DNA from: Iris pallida
Lineage: Eukaryota > Streptophyta > Magnoliopsida > Asparagales > Iridaceae
Assembly (NCBI GenBank): GCA_029216955.1
Contig: JANAVB010015600.1
Span: forward strand, 39,492,398-39,556,397
Length of the DNA stretch: 64,000 nucleotides
Direction of reading: 5' to 3'
The position numbers and the translations under genes were made by a program. Positions 13,131 to 26,513 of this stretch are shown here, piece by piece. The notes below the pieces were generated by a model. It ran no database searches, was not told the origin of the DNA, and saw only the letters and a list, made by a program, of their open reading frames with translations. How positions within the stretch are numbered: the stretch's first letter is position 1; the number at the start of each line of letters is the position of its first letter.

Positions 13131-15582
13131 ATGGATATGAATTACTACTTACGGAATCGTTCATGGATGTACAATCATCGTCCTGATGATATGTGTGGTG
13201 TGCGGGATGAATACATAGCGAGAATAGAGCAGTTTCTACAGTTTGCTAAGGCGTTCCCTCAGTACATGGACGGCACCAAAATTAAGTGTCTGTGTGTGAA
13301 ATATTATAACGTGAAATATTATCCAGAAGTGGAAGTGACGTATCATTTGTACTCGAGGGGTTTCACACCTAATTACTATCAGCGGACCGCACACGGAGAA
13401 CTTTTGTCTTTAGCATCAGAGTAGGAGCCTTATGTTGAGCCGTATATGCATGCGGGACCTAATTTTGTTTCGGATAATCATGCATACGACTACGGATGCG
13501 TGAGCATGGTTTTCGACGCTGCGGGGCCTAGTTTCGTTCATGATGCAGCTGAGGAGGCACCGAATGTCTATGCTGCAAAGTTCATGGAGTTGCTGGAGAA
13601 TACAAGGACTCCATTGTATCCTGGTTGTGAGGATCATTCACCGTTGGAGGTGGTTACAAGGCTGTTGAGCACTAAGTCAGATTTTAACATGTCGCAAGAA
13701 TGCTACAACCGAGTGTTGGAGTTGATTATAGAGATCTTGCTGGCGGGTGCTAAGTTACCTAAAGACTTCTATCGGTCTAAGAGGATGGTGAGATCGCTCT
13801 GGATGGGATACGAAAAAATCGATTCTTGTCGCAATGGGTGCATGTTGTACTACAAAGACGACAAAGACGCAGATGTGTGCAAATTTTATGGTGCTGATCG
13901 CTATAAGACAACTAGTACCGGAAGGTCTACCGGTGCAAGAAGACCGACCAATTCAATGTACTACTTGAAAGAATGTTGGATCACCCATCCGATGGAGAAG
14001 CATGGAAGCACTTTGATCGAGTGTATCCTGATTTTGCTTCAGATCCGCGTAATGTCAGGTTGGGGCTATCTTCTGACGGTTTTACTCTATTTGGTCTTTC
14101 GGGATCCTAGTATTCGTGCTGGCCTGTGATTGTCACTCCGTATAACCTACCGCCTTGGATGTGCATGAAGGCTCAGTACATGTTTCTAACCGTTATAATT
14201 CCTGGTCCGAACAATCCCATGAGGAACAATCCCATGAGGAACATTGATGTGTACTTACAGCCTTTGATAGATGAGTTGAATCAGTTATGGGAAGTAGGCG
14301 CTAACACATACGATGTTTCCAGGAAGCAGAATTTTCAGATGAAGGCAACCCTTATGTGGACCATCTACAACTTTCTGGCCTATGGAATATTATCTGGATA
14401 GAGCACTCATAGCCATCTCTCATGTCCGTATTGCATGGACCGTAGTAAGGCTTTCGGCTTGAAACACGGAGGAAAATCGTTCTTCTTTGATTGTCGTCGG
14501 CAATTTCTGCCAAAAGATCATCCGTTCAGAAGGAACAGGAATGCATTCCGTGCCGGCGTTGTAGAGAAGGGTGATCCACCGCTAAGGTGGTGCGGAGCCA
14601 CGATATGGAAAGAGGTTAAAGATTTTCCAAGTGCTATCGAAGATCCTACAACTGGGTACAAGTGCGGTGGATTTGGTAGAGATCATAACTGGACAAAGAG
14701 GAGCATATTCTGGGATCTGCCATACTGGAGTACCAATCTGATCAGACATAATCTTGATGTCATGCATATTGAGAAGAATGTGTTTGATAACATAATTAAT
14801 ACTGTGATGGACGTAAAGGAAAACACGAAAGACAATCCCAAGGCCAGGTTGGACTTAGAAGAAATATGCAAACGCCCTGCATTGTATTTGATAGAGCAGA
14901 ATGGAAAATAGTTCATGCCGAAGTCAATTTTCTCGCTGGACAAGGAGGATAAAGTGAGACTTTGTCGGTGGATCCAGGGCCTAAAATTTCCAGATGGATA
15001 TGTGTCAAATCTGAGAAGATGTATCGATCCGAAGGAAAATAAATTGACGGGTATGAAGAGCCACGACTGTCAAGTATTCATGGAGAGGTTAATTCCGATT
15101 GTATTTCGGGAATTCTTACCGCAGACAGTTTAAGATCCATTGACGGAGCTTAGCATATTCTTCAGGGATCTTTGTTCTACGAAATTGCTCGTTGATCGTC
15201 TAGAAAAGCAAGAGAAGGACATTGCGGTAACACTGTGCAAGCTAGAGAGGGTGTTTCGTCCTGGATTCTTCGACTTTATGGAGCATTTGACGATTCATCT
15301 ATCCTATGAGGCACGTATTGGTGGACCCGTCGAATATCGATGGATGTACCCGTTCGAGCGAGATTTGAATCACCTAAAAAGAAAGGTGAAAAATAAGACA
15401 CGGGTCGAGGGTTCTATTTGTGAAGCCTATGTTCTCGAGGAGATTACAAACTTTTGTTCGATGTATTTCAAGCCTTATGTTGCAACTAATAGAACGAGAG
15501 CTTCCAGAAACGACGACGGAGATCATGAATGTAATGATACAATACTGAAGGTATTCAATGCTCCAGGAAAGCCATCGGGTAA
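13131..15582 (+). pseudogene. CACTA-1 TNP2-type transposase, 5' part (interrupted by LARD-2)
   Basis: The start is ATG 13131, right after a splice acceptor; the protein opens MDMNYYLRNRSWMYN, the plant transposase-associated domain. Then come the TNP2 core (VTPYNLPPWMCM near 14130, TYDVSRKQNFQMKA near 14310, HNLDVMHIEKNVF near 14750) and DUF4218 (HLSYEARIGGPVEYRWMYPFER near 15300, then EGSICEAYVLEEI). In-frame stops lie at 13422 (TAG), 14109 (TAG), 14399 (TAG, where TGG is expected), 14909 (TAG) and 15131 (TAA). A frameshift or deletion lies near 13910-13970, and a 15-bp tandem duplication repeats NNPMR near 14215. The reading frame is split at 15583 by LARD-2 and continues at 25251. Confidence 0.93.
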
Positions 15583-18500
15583 TGTAACGCCCCAGTCCCA
15601 AAATACTTAGGACTAGGTACGTATCTATGCCAGCTGCATACATACGAAATATACTCCAATATATGGAAACCTCGTATGAATACATAAGCTGTAAAATGCA
15701 GTAAACCAAGAGTATTCTAATCTCATCCACAAATGAAGAATAAAAGATATCATATAATCAACTATAATAAGTCTTTGTACAATACGTTGGGCGTAGACAA
15801 AGTCCACTACCAACTATCCCAAATAAAAGGTACAAGAAGGAATAGATGAAATAACAAGATTAGCCAAGGGCAATCATCTTTGGAAGGATGGAGAAGATCA
15901 CGGCCTTGGCTAGAACACCTGCAAAATCACAGAAGCACACACCTGGAGAGATAACCAGGTCCTTAGAGGAACGTAACAAGATACAATAAACATGCCATAT
16001 AAATACTGAATATAAAATATGCCACAAACAAAAGTAAGTGACAAGACTACAATAAGGTAATCTAACCATACTAAAGTGATCATGCGGTTGAGAAACAATC
16101 CTTCGACGCATGAGCCCTGGCTATAAATGGGATCGACATAGTCCCCATATAGGGCACCAGGGGCCTACGTCCGTAACGTCTGAAGATCGTCAGAGGGCAT
16201 CATGTGCAAGGGGCTACGTCCATAACGCTCTGGAAAACGTCAGAGGGCACCTGGAGCCTGCGTCTCCGGCGGAGCGCACAGGTAAACAGGGAAGTGCAAA
16301 GAAGCCCATACGTCAAGTATTGTTCTCTCCACCCAATGTACCTGTCAAGTCGCATCCACGACCATGTACTTCTACTAAATGCTAAGTCTCCTAACACGCC
16401 TCTATTAGTAGTTAGCCCTAACGCATGCGCATGGGGGATGAACCCACACGCAAGAACCTCTACATGCTACTCATCTCACACATCCTCGGGGTACAACGGT
16501 GTCAAGGTATATGCGATACACAACAGACGGTAGTCCCTTAACTCTAGGTTCATGTGCAACCAAAGGATAGTAACAAAGTAAACTAATAATCACTGAGCAT
16601 GAAGTAAAAAACTATAATAACTGGAAATAATGAACAGTGATATATAAATTAATGCAGACTGAATATAATCAGTACAATGGCAAGGTATCTTGCCTGAGGT
16701 CATGTGCAAAAGAGAATAATCCAGTAGCTCGAACCGACAAAATAACAAAGCAAGAAAAGCCAAATCTCGCAGATGACTCCGGATGCTGCAACAAACATCA
16801 CGAACGAGTTTGGAATATAAGATATACCTAGGAAATGCCTGTCCAAAAGTCAAATTTTGGAACAGGGGCAAATTCGTAATTTTGGGTGAAAACGATGTCC
16901 GCCGTTGGACCCGCTTTGCACCAAAATATGTGCCAATATCTACGGTCTCTAAAGTCGTCAAACTACATATCTATAGATTTGTTTTGATGAGAGGAACCCA
17001 ACGATATGTCCAATTTTGGATTCCGGTGGGCTGTGCACAAAATCACCCGTTGAGTGGGATTGTGGGCCCGCCAAAATAGCGTCCCTTTCAACAGTCTCAT
17101 AATTGGACCAAACTTGGCTCACAGGACCAAAAAAATATTTTGAGTCCAATGGCGCAAGTTTCGTCGTGAATTGATGAGTGTGCACAAAATTGTGACTTAA
17201 TTTGCAAAGGGTCGATACGGGGTATCTCGACGGATACGCATTGATTTCATCGCGCACATGCAACGAAATCGGGTTCCGTCAGTACCCACACGTCGACAAC
17301 ATCCATACGTGACTTTCGATGCGTATAGTGCGCGACCACGTCGCCCGGTTTGTCGGGACGGGCGCCGTATCGGGGTATTTTTCTACTTTTTGAAAACAGA
17401 ATTTACAATTTTTCGGGAAACTTTAACAACGTATAACTTTCTACATACTAGATGAAAAGTGAATCCAGAAGGTGCGTTACAATCTCGGTTATGTTGTCTT
17501 TGACTGTCTTTAATTAGTTTTTATGAAAGCTTAATGGACAGCAAGAAAAGTGGCCGACAAGTTGGTGTTTTACGACAGTTTTTAATATTTCAGAAAAGTG
17601 GTTTTTCTCCAACTTCGTCTCGATTTTTCGAGCAAGTTGGATGGCCATGTCGAAATCCACCTGGGGGATCTCGAAGAGGGTCATGTGGGTTTTCTACACA
17701 AATTTACGGATCTAAAACGGATCGAAACGGAGAGAGAAATCACACGAAGAAATCGGTACCTTGCTTTTAATTTCGGTTGTCGTTGTTGTTGCCGTTGTTG
17801 TCGTCGTCTCGGGGCGGGGCTGCTGCTGTGCTCGGACACGCGGAGGAGAGGGAGAGGGAGAGGAAGGAAGGAGGAGAGAAAATTTTAGGGTTTGGTCGGG
17901 GTTTTTCTTTGGAATCAAATATGTATATATATGGAGATGAAAAGGGGGTTTCGGCAAAAAAATAAGTTCTAAGTTGTTTTAAGGGGTCGGCCCCTTTCAT
18001 GTACGTAGCTACTGCTGCTATTAGTTTAAGGTGGGGTGCGCACTTTTTGTTGCAGCAGCTGCTGCTATTCATTATTTGCTTGTGGTCAGCTCCCACATGG
18101 TGGGGCCGACCACTTAGGTATTTTTTTTTTTCCAATTCTTTTCTTCTCTTATCCTTCTATATATATTTATATATATATATATACTCTAAAATCTATTAAA
18201 AATCCAAATAACAATTTAAATATTATCTATCCAAATCTTTAATATATTTAAACATATCTACATATATGTAAATTCAACTCACAATAAATCAACTCAAAAT
18301 AATAATAATATCTTAATAGAATAAACATATTTAATAAATCTCCACAAAATAAATTTAATAAAAATAAATTAATATATCGTTCCAGTGGGTGAACCAATGC
18401 CGCACACCCTTATCCGGGTCTAAAAATCTACAATCTTGTAAATATATTATTTAATAAAAATACCAATAGTTGTACATATAATTAAATAATAAAAAGAAAT

Positions 18501-18739
18501 CGTACATAAAGTTCTAAAATAATTTAGAAAATATTTGTACATATATAAAATATGTCTACATGGCCACATTTGGTCACATTACTTGCTTACATGGGCTAAA
18601 ATTTGGTTCGGGCCAAGTTCGGGCTGAATTGGCCAAACCGGGTCATACAAAAAAAATAAATAAAACCATCAATTGTATAATTTCATTTTTAAGTCTAATA
18701 AAATAATAAAAATAATAATAATAAAATAGGGGTTTTACA
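15583..18739 (-). mobile_element. LARD-2 left LTR (3157 bp)
   Basis: It runs from TGTAACGCCCC to GGGGTTTTACA and is closely matched by 22031-25250. It sits directly after GGTAA (15578-15582), the first copy of the 5-bp target duplication. No gene is found in it; the short ORFs on either strand recur in both LTRs only because the LTRs are copies. Orientation is inferred as minus from the purine tract and GAGGACGAAATT block that flank 18739 on the minus strand. Confidence 0.9.
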
Positions 18740-21700
18740 TCCTACCCAACTTACAATAATTTCGTCCTCAAAATTTAGGATTAATAGGGTAGATAGGGTT
18801 GAGGGATAAGAAGAGTCCGTCAATACCAAAATGCAATTAAATTTTTGGAGGAGGCGATAAAACGGCGTTCAACATAACCATTTATTAAAAAATTTGGGGA
18901 GTCGATATATACAAAAATATATCATGGTTATGGAATTGAATAAGAGTTGCTAGTGATGGTAACAAAATTTTGATAATCCAATTTGGAGAATAATAAGGAA
19001 TTGAGTAGATCAAGGAGAATAATTTAGACATTTGAAAGTTGTGTTTCCTAGAGAGAAACTGGAGACTAATCGCCTTGATTGAGAGTTTGATTTAAGTGAA
19101 TGATTAGAATCATTCTCGAGTGCTCAAGAACAATTGGAAGGACATGATAATAATTTTAGGGTTAAGGAACGAGGAGTAGTTAAAGGCGAGGATACAGCCA
19201 CATGAGTCGGTCGGTGGCTATCTATATTTGTGTATAATTAACCGATTGGGCAACCAAAGATGATACCTTGAGTCTATCTAGCAAGTACAGTGCCTTGTCT
19301 TTCCAAAATAAGTGAAAGACAAGAACAACAAAGGTTTCAAAGACGGTGTTATATATTGAGTACGAATTGCGGGGTTCATAGGCGGCAAAAATAATTCAAA
19401 AGAGAATTGTCAAAGCGGTCGCGGATGAGGCTCTAAGGTAAGTTTACTATGTATCTATCCACGTAAAATAGTATGTGATAAGCAAACCAAAGTGCAATAG
19501 GTTGATCAGACCATCATGCACCGGTTCTGATTAGACAATATGTTAGTGGTTGCACCCAATAAAATATGTCAGGATCATGCTCGAAAAGAATAAGCTTGTA
19601 AAACTGAAGCTACATTAGCAGCATGAGATAGTCAAAATATGAGCAAGGAAGGTACTGATGAAGGAATTTTAAATAGTCCAAGATCTTTTAAAATCAAGGC
19701 TCGCCCAAAGTTTGGGCCTATACAGTTGTCCTAGTGTTTCTTCATTTATGGCTTGGTAGCCTAGATAAGGTAGGGTCCTATGAATTTATAGTCTAAGTGA
19801 ACTTACCAATGTGGTTCACAAGAAAAAGGTTTGTTAGGTGGTGAGGTATTCTACCCAACTTACAAGAGTTAAACTAGTAGTGTGATGGGACAATGAGTCA
19901 AGCAATCAAGATAAAGCACAAATTTAAGCATTTAAGGAATTAAGTAGAACAAAATCATATATCGGTCGAAAGAATTGAGTCGAGGTTGAATCCCTATCTG
20001 TGGTCGAAAAATATATCGTTATCATGGTAAAGATTATAGTTTGGCCATTTTGACCATAAGGTCATATCAAGAATTAGAGTACAAGGAGATGGGTTTTGGT
20101 GGGACATGATATGTCTACAGGAAGGTGGGCTCGTCTAGGTCTTACATATGAAATTTGTTGGAAGGAAAAGTCTAGTGTTGTGCTCCAAATATCCAAGTCA
20201 TGGTAAGGGACGCCAAAATATCTAAAATAGAAAGTGGGAGTTTACGAGGTGATAATTAACGCACAAAAATAAAGAAGATCAAGTTAAAACATGAAATAAA
20301 ATTAATTAAAGAATTCAGTAAAAATAATTTAGGAACACATTTCCGGAGAGAAGATAGTCTCCTAGATGAATACAGTTAAGGAACCATTAACTCATTATTC
20401 AAATTGCAAATGGGTTAGAAGGTCGCAATTAAAAGATCTAGAATTGAAGGAAGGTCGAGTAAGCCGAGGTGAAAATACAGTCATATAGCTGGGTAGATGA
20501 CTAACAACACTTGTGTATATACTACTATCATGGTCATGAGTGACATGACAATTAGTGTGGAATACTCAGTAGGGTTATCTTGGGGCCTACTATTAAAATT
20601 TCAACTCGAGTTTCCTCCAAAAAGTTTCAAAAATAAACTTTCAAAAATAAACCACCAAAATTTGTATTTACTCTAAGCCGTTCAAATTCATCATAAAAAA
20701 TTTAAATCACTCTCATAAATCTCAAAGCAAAATTTTATCACGTTACTACTAACCTTTTCCAAAATTCACGTTTAAATTCAACTATTTACTCAAGAGTTCA
20801 TAATTTACGAATCCATAAAAATTTTACAATCAATCAAAAATTTAATACTCTAAAATTTTCAAATAACTCATAATAAAACCCTTAGCATATTAAAAGCGAT
20901 CTCAAAAATTAAGTTCAATGCTCTCATCAATTCTAACTTCTATTCATGCTAAGTTATTCCCAACAAAATCACAACTTTTAAATGGTAACTTCCTTTAATC
21001 AATCAAAATAACTTTCCATCACATCCTTCGAAATTCTCCAAAAATTTTAATATTAGTAATCCCACATTAAACTAAATTTCCAAATAATCTTATCAATCAA
21101 AATCCTTTTTTTTTTACCAAAAATCTAAATAGATTTGTAAATTCTCAATCATAGGACACAATTTAAAATAAGGAAAAAATTCTCAAAAATCATTTTCAAT
21201 TATTGTAAACCAAAATTTACCATCATTACTTCCACTTAAAATTTAAAATTTACTAAACACGAAAATTGTAAGTTGTACAACTCAATTTAAATAATTCATA
21301 CGGCCATTTTTAAAAGCTAAGATCATTTTCAAACCAAATTTATAACTGTTCAAAGGTGTATAACTATAATACAATAAATCATAAACATCAAAACTCGAAA
21401 TCAAATAAATTTTATATTTGTTCAAAGATGTATATCTATCACCCAAAAATTATAAATATCGCAACTAGAAAAGTAAATCAATTTTATATTTGTTTAAAGA
21501 TGTATAGCTATAACCCCATAATTCATAAATATCAAAACTCAAAAATCCAATCAAATTCTTAAATCATGGGTATAAAGATTTTAGCTATATTTTTTTTCCT
21601 GCAGTATCAATCCTATGGTGTTTACTATTTAGAAATCTCAAGGTTAAAACTTTCCGTGGTAATATCCTACTTTACCAATTACTAATCATTAAATCACACA

Positions 21701-22030
21701 AAAAAACTTTTTAACTCAATTAGAGTCTTGAATGTATTCCAATTGCCAATATAAGCATTCTAGCCATATGTGTTTGACCTATGAGCATATACTAGTGTAG
21801 TCATCTTCCTAGTTGGCACTAAGCACGAAAATAAGAATCAACGGTAGAAAGGAATCAAGCAAGATGTAATTCAAGGAAGTCGAACGAGAGTTCGGAATTT
21901 GAAGCCAAGGAAAGAGGTCAAGCTGTATGGATGAGATACCTATAATTCTAATCCTATGTTGCAGGTTCACATCGGTGCAGTAACGTAACCGAAGTGACAA
22001 ACTCGACCTGCATGGGCCACCACAAAAACA
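18740..22030 (-). mobile_element. LARD-2 internal region (non-coding)
   Basis: About 3.3 kb, AT-rich, with no ORF longer than about 70 codons and no recognisable retroelement domain. At 18740-18785, read on the minus strand, are TTTTGAGGACGAAATT and a purine tract just before the LTR. At 22007-22022 is CCTGCATGGGCCACCA, 8 bases from the other LTR. From 21350 to 21560 there are three loose copies of a roughly 65-bp AT-rich unit (TATAACTATAA, CATAAA, ATATTTGTTCAAAGATGTA). I see nothing else. Confidence 0.8.
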
Positions 22031-24606
22031 TGTAACGCTCCAGTCCCAAAATACTTAGGACTAGGTATGTATCCATGCCAGCTGCATACATACAAAATAT
22101 ACTCCAATATATGGAAACCTCGTATGAATACATAAGCTGTAAAATGCAGTAAACCAAGAGTATTCTAATCTCATCCACAAATAAAGAATAAAAGATATCA
22201 TACAATCAACTGTAATAAGTCTTTGTACAATACGTTGGACGGAGACAAAGTCCACTACCAACTATCCCAAATAAAAGGTATAAGAAGGAATAGATGAAAT
22301 AACAAGATTAGCCAAGGGAAATCATCTTTGGAAGCATGGAGAAGATCACGGCCTTGGCTAGAACACCTGCAAAATCACAGAAGCACACACCTGGAGAGAT
22401 AACCAGATCCTCAGAGGGACGTAACAAGATACAATAAACATGCCATATAAATACTGAATATAAAATATGCCACAAACAAAAGTAAGTGACAAGACTACAA
22501 TAAGGTAATCTAACCATACTAAAGTGATCATGCGGTTGAGAAACAATTTTTCGACGCATGAGCCCTGGCTATAAATGGGATCGGCATAGTCCCCATATAG
22601 GGCACCAGGGGCCTACGTCCGTAACGTCCGAAGATCGTCAGAGGGCATCATATGCAAGGGGCTACGTCCATAACGCTCTGGAAAATGTCAGAGGGCACCT
22701 AGAACCTGCGTCTCCGACGGAGCGCACAGGTATACAGGGAAGTGCAAAGAAGCCCATACGTCAGGTATTGTTCTCTCCACCCAATGTACCTGTCAAGTCG
22801 CATCCACGACCATGTACCTCTACTAACTGCTAAGTCTCCTAACACGCCTCTATTAGCAGTTAGCCCTAACGCATGCGCATGGGGGATCAACCCACACGCA
22901 AGAACCTCTACATGCTACTCATCTCACACATCCTCGTAGTACAACTGTGTCAAGGTATATGAGATACACTACAGACGGTAGTCCCTTAACTCTAGGTTCA
23001 TGTGCAACCAAAGGATAGTAACAAAGTAAACTAATAATCACTGAGCATGAAGTAAAAAACTGTAATAACTGGAAATAATGAACAGTGATATATAAATAAA
23101 TACAGACTGAATATAATCAGAATAATGGCAAGGTATCTTGCCTGAGGTCATGTGCAAAAGAGAATAATCCAGTATTTCGAACCGACAAAATAACAAAGCA
23201 AGAAAAGCCAAATCTCGCAGATGACTCCGGATGCTGCAACAAACATCACGAACGAGTTTGGAATATAAGATATACCTAGGAAATGCCTGTCCAAAAGTCA
23301 AATTCTGGAACAGGGGCAAATTCGTAATTTTGGATAAAAACGATGTCCGCCGTTGGACCCGCTTTACACCGAAATGCGTGCCAATATTTACGGTCTCTAA
23401 AGTCGTCAAACTATATGTCTACAGATTTGTTTTGATGAGAGGAACCCAACGGTATGTCCAATTTTGGATTCCGGTGGGCTGTGCACAAAATCGCCCGTTG
23501 AGTGGGATTGTGGGCCCGCCAAAATAGCGTCCCATTCAACGGTCTCATAATTGGACCAAACTTGGCTCACAGGACCAGAAAAATATTTTGAGTCCAATGG
23601 CGCAAGTTTCGTCGCGAATTGACGAGTGTGTACAAAGTTGTGACTTAATTTGCAAAGGGTCGATACGGGGTATCTCGACGGATACGCATTGATTTCGTCG
23701 CGCACATGCAACGAAATCGGGTTCCGTCAGTTCCCACACGTCGACAACATCCATACGCGCCTTTTGATGTGTATAGTGCGCGAGCACGTCGCTCGGTTTG
23801 TCGGGACGGGCGCCGTATCGGGGTATTTTTCTACTTTTTGAAAACAGAATTTACAATTTTTCTGAAACTTTAACAACGTATAACTTTCTACATACTAGAT
23901 AAAAAGTGAATTCAGAAGGTGCGTTACAATCTCGGTTATGTTGTCTTTGACTGTCTTTAATTAGTTTTTATGAAAGCTTAATGGACAGCAAGAAAAGTGA
24001 CCGACAAGTTGATGTTTTACGACAGTTTTTAATATTTCAGAAAAGTGGTTTTTCTCCAACTTTGTCTCGATTTTTCGAGCAAGTTGGATGGCCATATCGA
24101 AATCCACCTAGGGGATCTCGAAGTGGGTCATGTGGGTTTTCTACACAAATTTATGGATCTAAAACGGATCGAAAAGGAGAGAGAAATCACACGGAGAAAT
24201 CGGTACCTTGCTTTTAATTTCGGTTGTCGTTGTTGCCGTTGTTGTCGTCGTCACGGGGAGGGGCTGCTGCTGTGCTCGGACACGCAGAGGAGTGGGAGAA
24301 GGAGAGGAAGGAAGGAGGAGATAAAATTTTAGGGTTTGGTTGGGGTTTTTCTTTGGAATCAAATATGTATATATATGGAGATGAAAAGGGTGTTTCGGCA
24401 AAAAAATAAGTTATAAGTTGTTTTAAGGGGTCGGCCCCTTTCATGTACGCAGCTACTGCTGCTATTAGTTTAAGGTGGGGGCGCGCACTTTTTGTTGCAG
24501 CAGCTGTGGCTATTCATTATTTGCATGTGGTCGGCTCCCACATGGTGGGGCCGACCACTTAGGTATTTATTTTTATTTTTTTTTCAATTCTTTTCTTCTC
24601 TTATCC

Positions 24607-24698
<92 letters not shown>

Positions 24699-25250
24699 TC
24701 TAAAATCTATTAAAAATCCAAATAACAATTTAAATATTATCTATCCAAATCTTTAATATATTTAAACATATCTACATATATGTAAATTCAACTCACAATA
24801 AATCAACTAAAATAATAATAATATCTTAATAGAATAAACATGTTTAATAAATCTCCATAAAATAAATTTAATAACAATAAATTAATATATCGTTCCAGTG
24901 GGTGAACCAATGCCGCACACCCTTATCCGGGTCCAAAAAACTACAATCTTGTAAATATATTATTTAATAAAATACCAATAGTTGTACATATAATTAAATA
25001 ATAAAAAGAAATCGTACATAAAGTTCTAAAATAATTTAAAAAATATTTGTACATATATAAAATATGTCTACATGGCCACATTTGGTCACACTACCTGCTT
25101 ACATGGGCTAAAATTTGGTTCGGGCCCTGTTCGGACTGAATTGGCCAAACCGGGTCATACAAAAAAATAAATAAAACCATCAATTGTATAATTTCATTTT
25201 TAAGTATAATAAAATAATAAAAATAATAATAATAAAATAGGGGTTTTACA
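22031..25250 (-). mobile_element. LARD-2 right LTR (3220 bp)
   Basis: Starts TGTAACGCTCC and ends GGGGTTTTACA at 25250, followed by the second target copy GGTAA (25251-25255). It is about 63 bp longer than the left LTR, chiefly because of an expanded TA repeat at 24610-24697. Other differences are scattered single bases, so the insertion is not brand new; I did not count them. Confidence 0.9.
24610..24697. repeat. (TA)n microsatellite, expanded in one LTR
   Basis: Roughly 44 TA units without interruption. The matching site in the left LTR (about 18160-18183) has only a short, interrupted TA run, so the expansion happened after LARD-2 inserted. Tyr-Ile reading frames across it are artefacts. 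Confidence 0.95.
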
Positions 25251-26341
25251 GGTAAAATGAAGAAGAGATATCTGAACGATGATGAGCTAAGGGCTGCTCA
25301 GGTCTATGTATTACTCAACTGCGACGAGGAGGAAGTAGAAAAACTGGAGGGGTAAGTAATTAATATGTCTATATTATTTTAATAGTGTTGATTATTATAC
25401 TATTATATTAATTGAACGATGTTGTTTTCAGTATATTTAATGATGATGTGAGGTCAGGTAGGCCACACATAACAGAAGAAGAACTAGAACAAAAAATGAG
25501 GCATTATTTTCCATCATGGTTGAGTGCATATGTAAGACTTGAGAACTCTGTAATTACCTTTATGTATATGCACTTGATTGAGAATGAGCTTAATTTTTTT
25601 TTTCGTGGTATTTAGGTCGATCGTCCATACGCAAGACTTAAGAATGAGTCTATTAGAACGCTAGCCAATGGACCAATTTATGCTGCAAAAATATGGCCAA
25701 GCTACTGTGTTAATGGGTTTAGGTTCAAGTCAACAACTTGCCCGATCAGAGACAACTTTGTGGATCTCGACTCCACCAAAAATAGCTGTTTGTGTATCAG
25801 ATCTTCGAACTACAAAGATGTTGATGCGGACAACGATTTCTATGGGGTGCTATGGGAGATCGTGGAGCTGACATATAGTTATGGAATAGAGCCTGCTAAG
25901 ATTGTGTTATTCAGGTGTGATTGGTTCGATCCGATTGAAGGTCAAGGTTGGAAAGTAGACAAGCACGGTCTTGTGGATATAAACTATCGGCGTCGATATC
26001 AAGCCTATGAACCATTTGTCCTATCAAGTCAGGCTCAGCTCATGTACTTCACAAGTTATCCTAAACGGGGAACAACAAGGTCGGACTGGTGGGTAGTATG
26101 CAAGACCAAAGCTAGAAATACCTTTAAGGTTGACGATATAGCTTATCAAGAGGATAAACTACCTCTTGTAACAAATATTATAGAAGTGGACACGACGAAA
26201 GTTCCTCATTACACATCTAATTGTGTAGAAGAAGTAGAATTATCTGAAGAGGAAGATGCAGATGAAAGTGAAGATGTAGAGGAGGAAGAAGAAGAAGAAG
26301 ATGAGCTAAACGAACTAGATAAATTTTTAGAAGAGGATTAA
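25251..26341 (+). pseudogene. CACTA-1 TNP2-type transposase, 3' part with DUF4216
   Basis: Continuation of the transposase gene after LARD-2. Exon 25251-25351 reads GKMKKRYLNDDELRAAQVYV, then a GTAAGT donor; an intron ends at TTTTCAG near 25431. The second exon, starting near 25432 (FNDDVRSGRPHITEEELEQK), ends at 25530. The last exon runs from 25618 (VDRPYARLKNES) to the stop at 26339-26341 and holds DUF4216 (NDFYGVLWEIVELTYSYG, VVLFRCDWFDP-like, YEPFVLSSQAQLMYFTSYP). It ends in a glutamate-rich acidic tail of about 45 residues. This part is open throughout, but the gene as a whole is dead because of the stops upstream and the LARD-2 insertion. Confidence 0.9.
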
Positions 26342-26513
26342 ATCTGTAAGTTTGTTTTATCATCATATTTGACATTTAGTGACACTTATATCATATAAAT
26401 CTATGACACTTTAGTGACACTTTTATCTGTGACTATGATATTTATCAAAAATCTGTGATGTCTATCATATAAATATGTATTTTTGTTTTATTGTCATATG
26501 TTATTATCAGGTA

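Larger units (their letters stand above)
15583..25250 (-). mobile_element. LARD-2: complete non-autonomous LTR element (9668 bp)
   Basis: Two LTRs (15583-18739, 22031-25250) enclose a 3.3-kb non-coding interior. The 5-bp duplication GGTAA is perfect (15578-15582 and 25251-25255). The insertion splits the TNP2 gene of CACTA-1 between its DUF4218 and downstream exons. No gag or pol motif is seen in any frame, so it depends on proteins supplied in trans. Its interior ends resemble those of LARD-1 (same purine-tract block and CCTGCATGGGCCACCA motif), but the LTRs differ. Confidence 0.93.

Noticed and set aside
15860..16961. Hydrophobic minus-strand ORFs in the LARD-2 LTR (also 22308-23409)
   Set aside because: Look membrane-like but lie in a non-coding LTR; conservation is explained by LTR duplication.
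17598..18242. Ser/Cys-rich ORFs present in both LARD-2 LTRs (also 24045-24444)
   Set aside because: They differ by frameshifts and composition between the LTR copies and overlap on opposite strands; no domain.
24475..24756. ORF with a long Tyr-Ile run
   Set aside because: Translation of the TA microsatellite.
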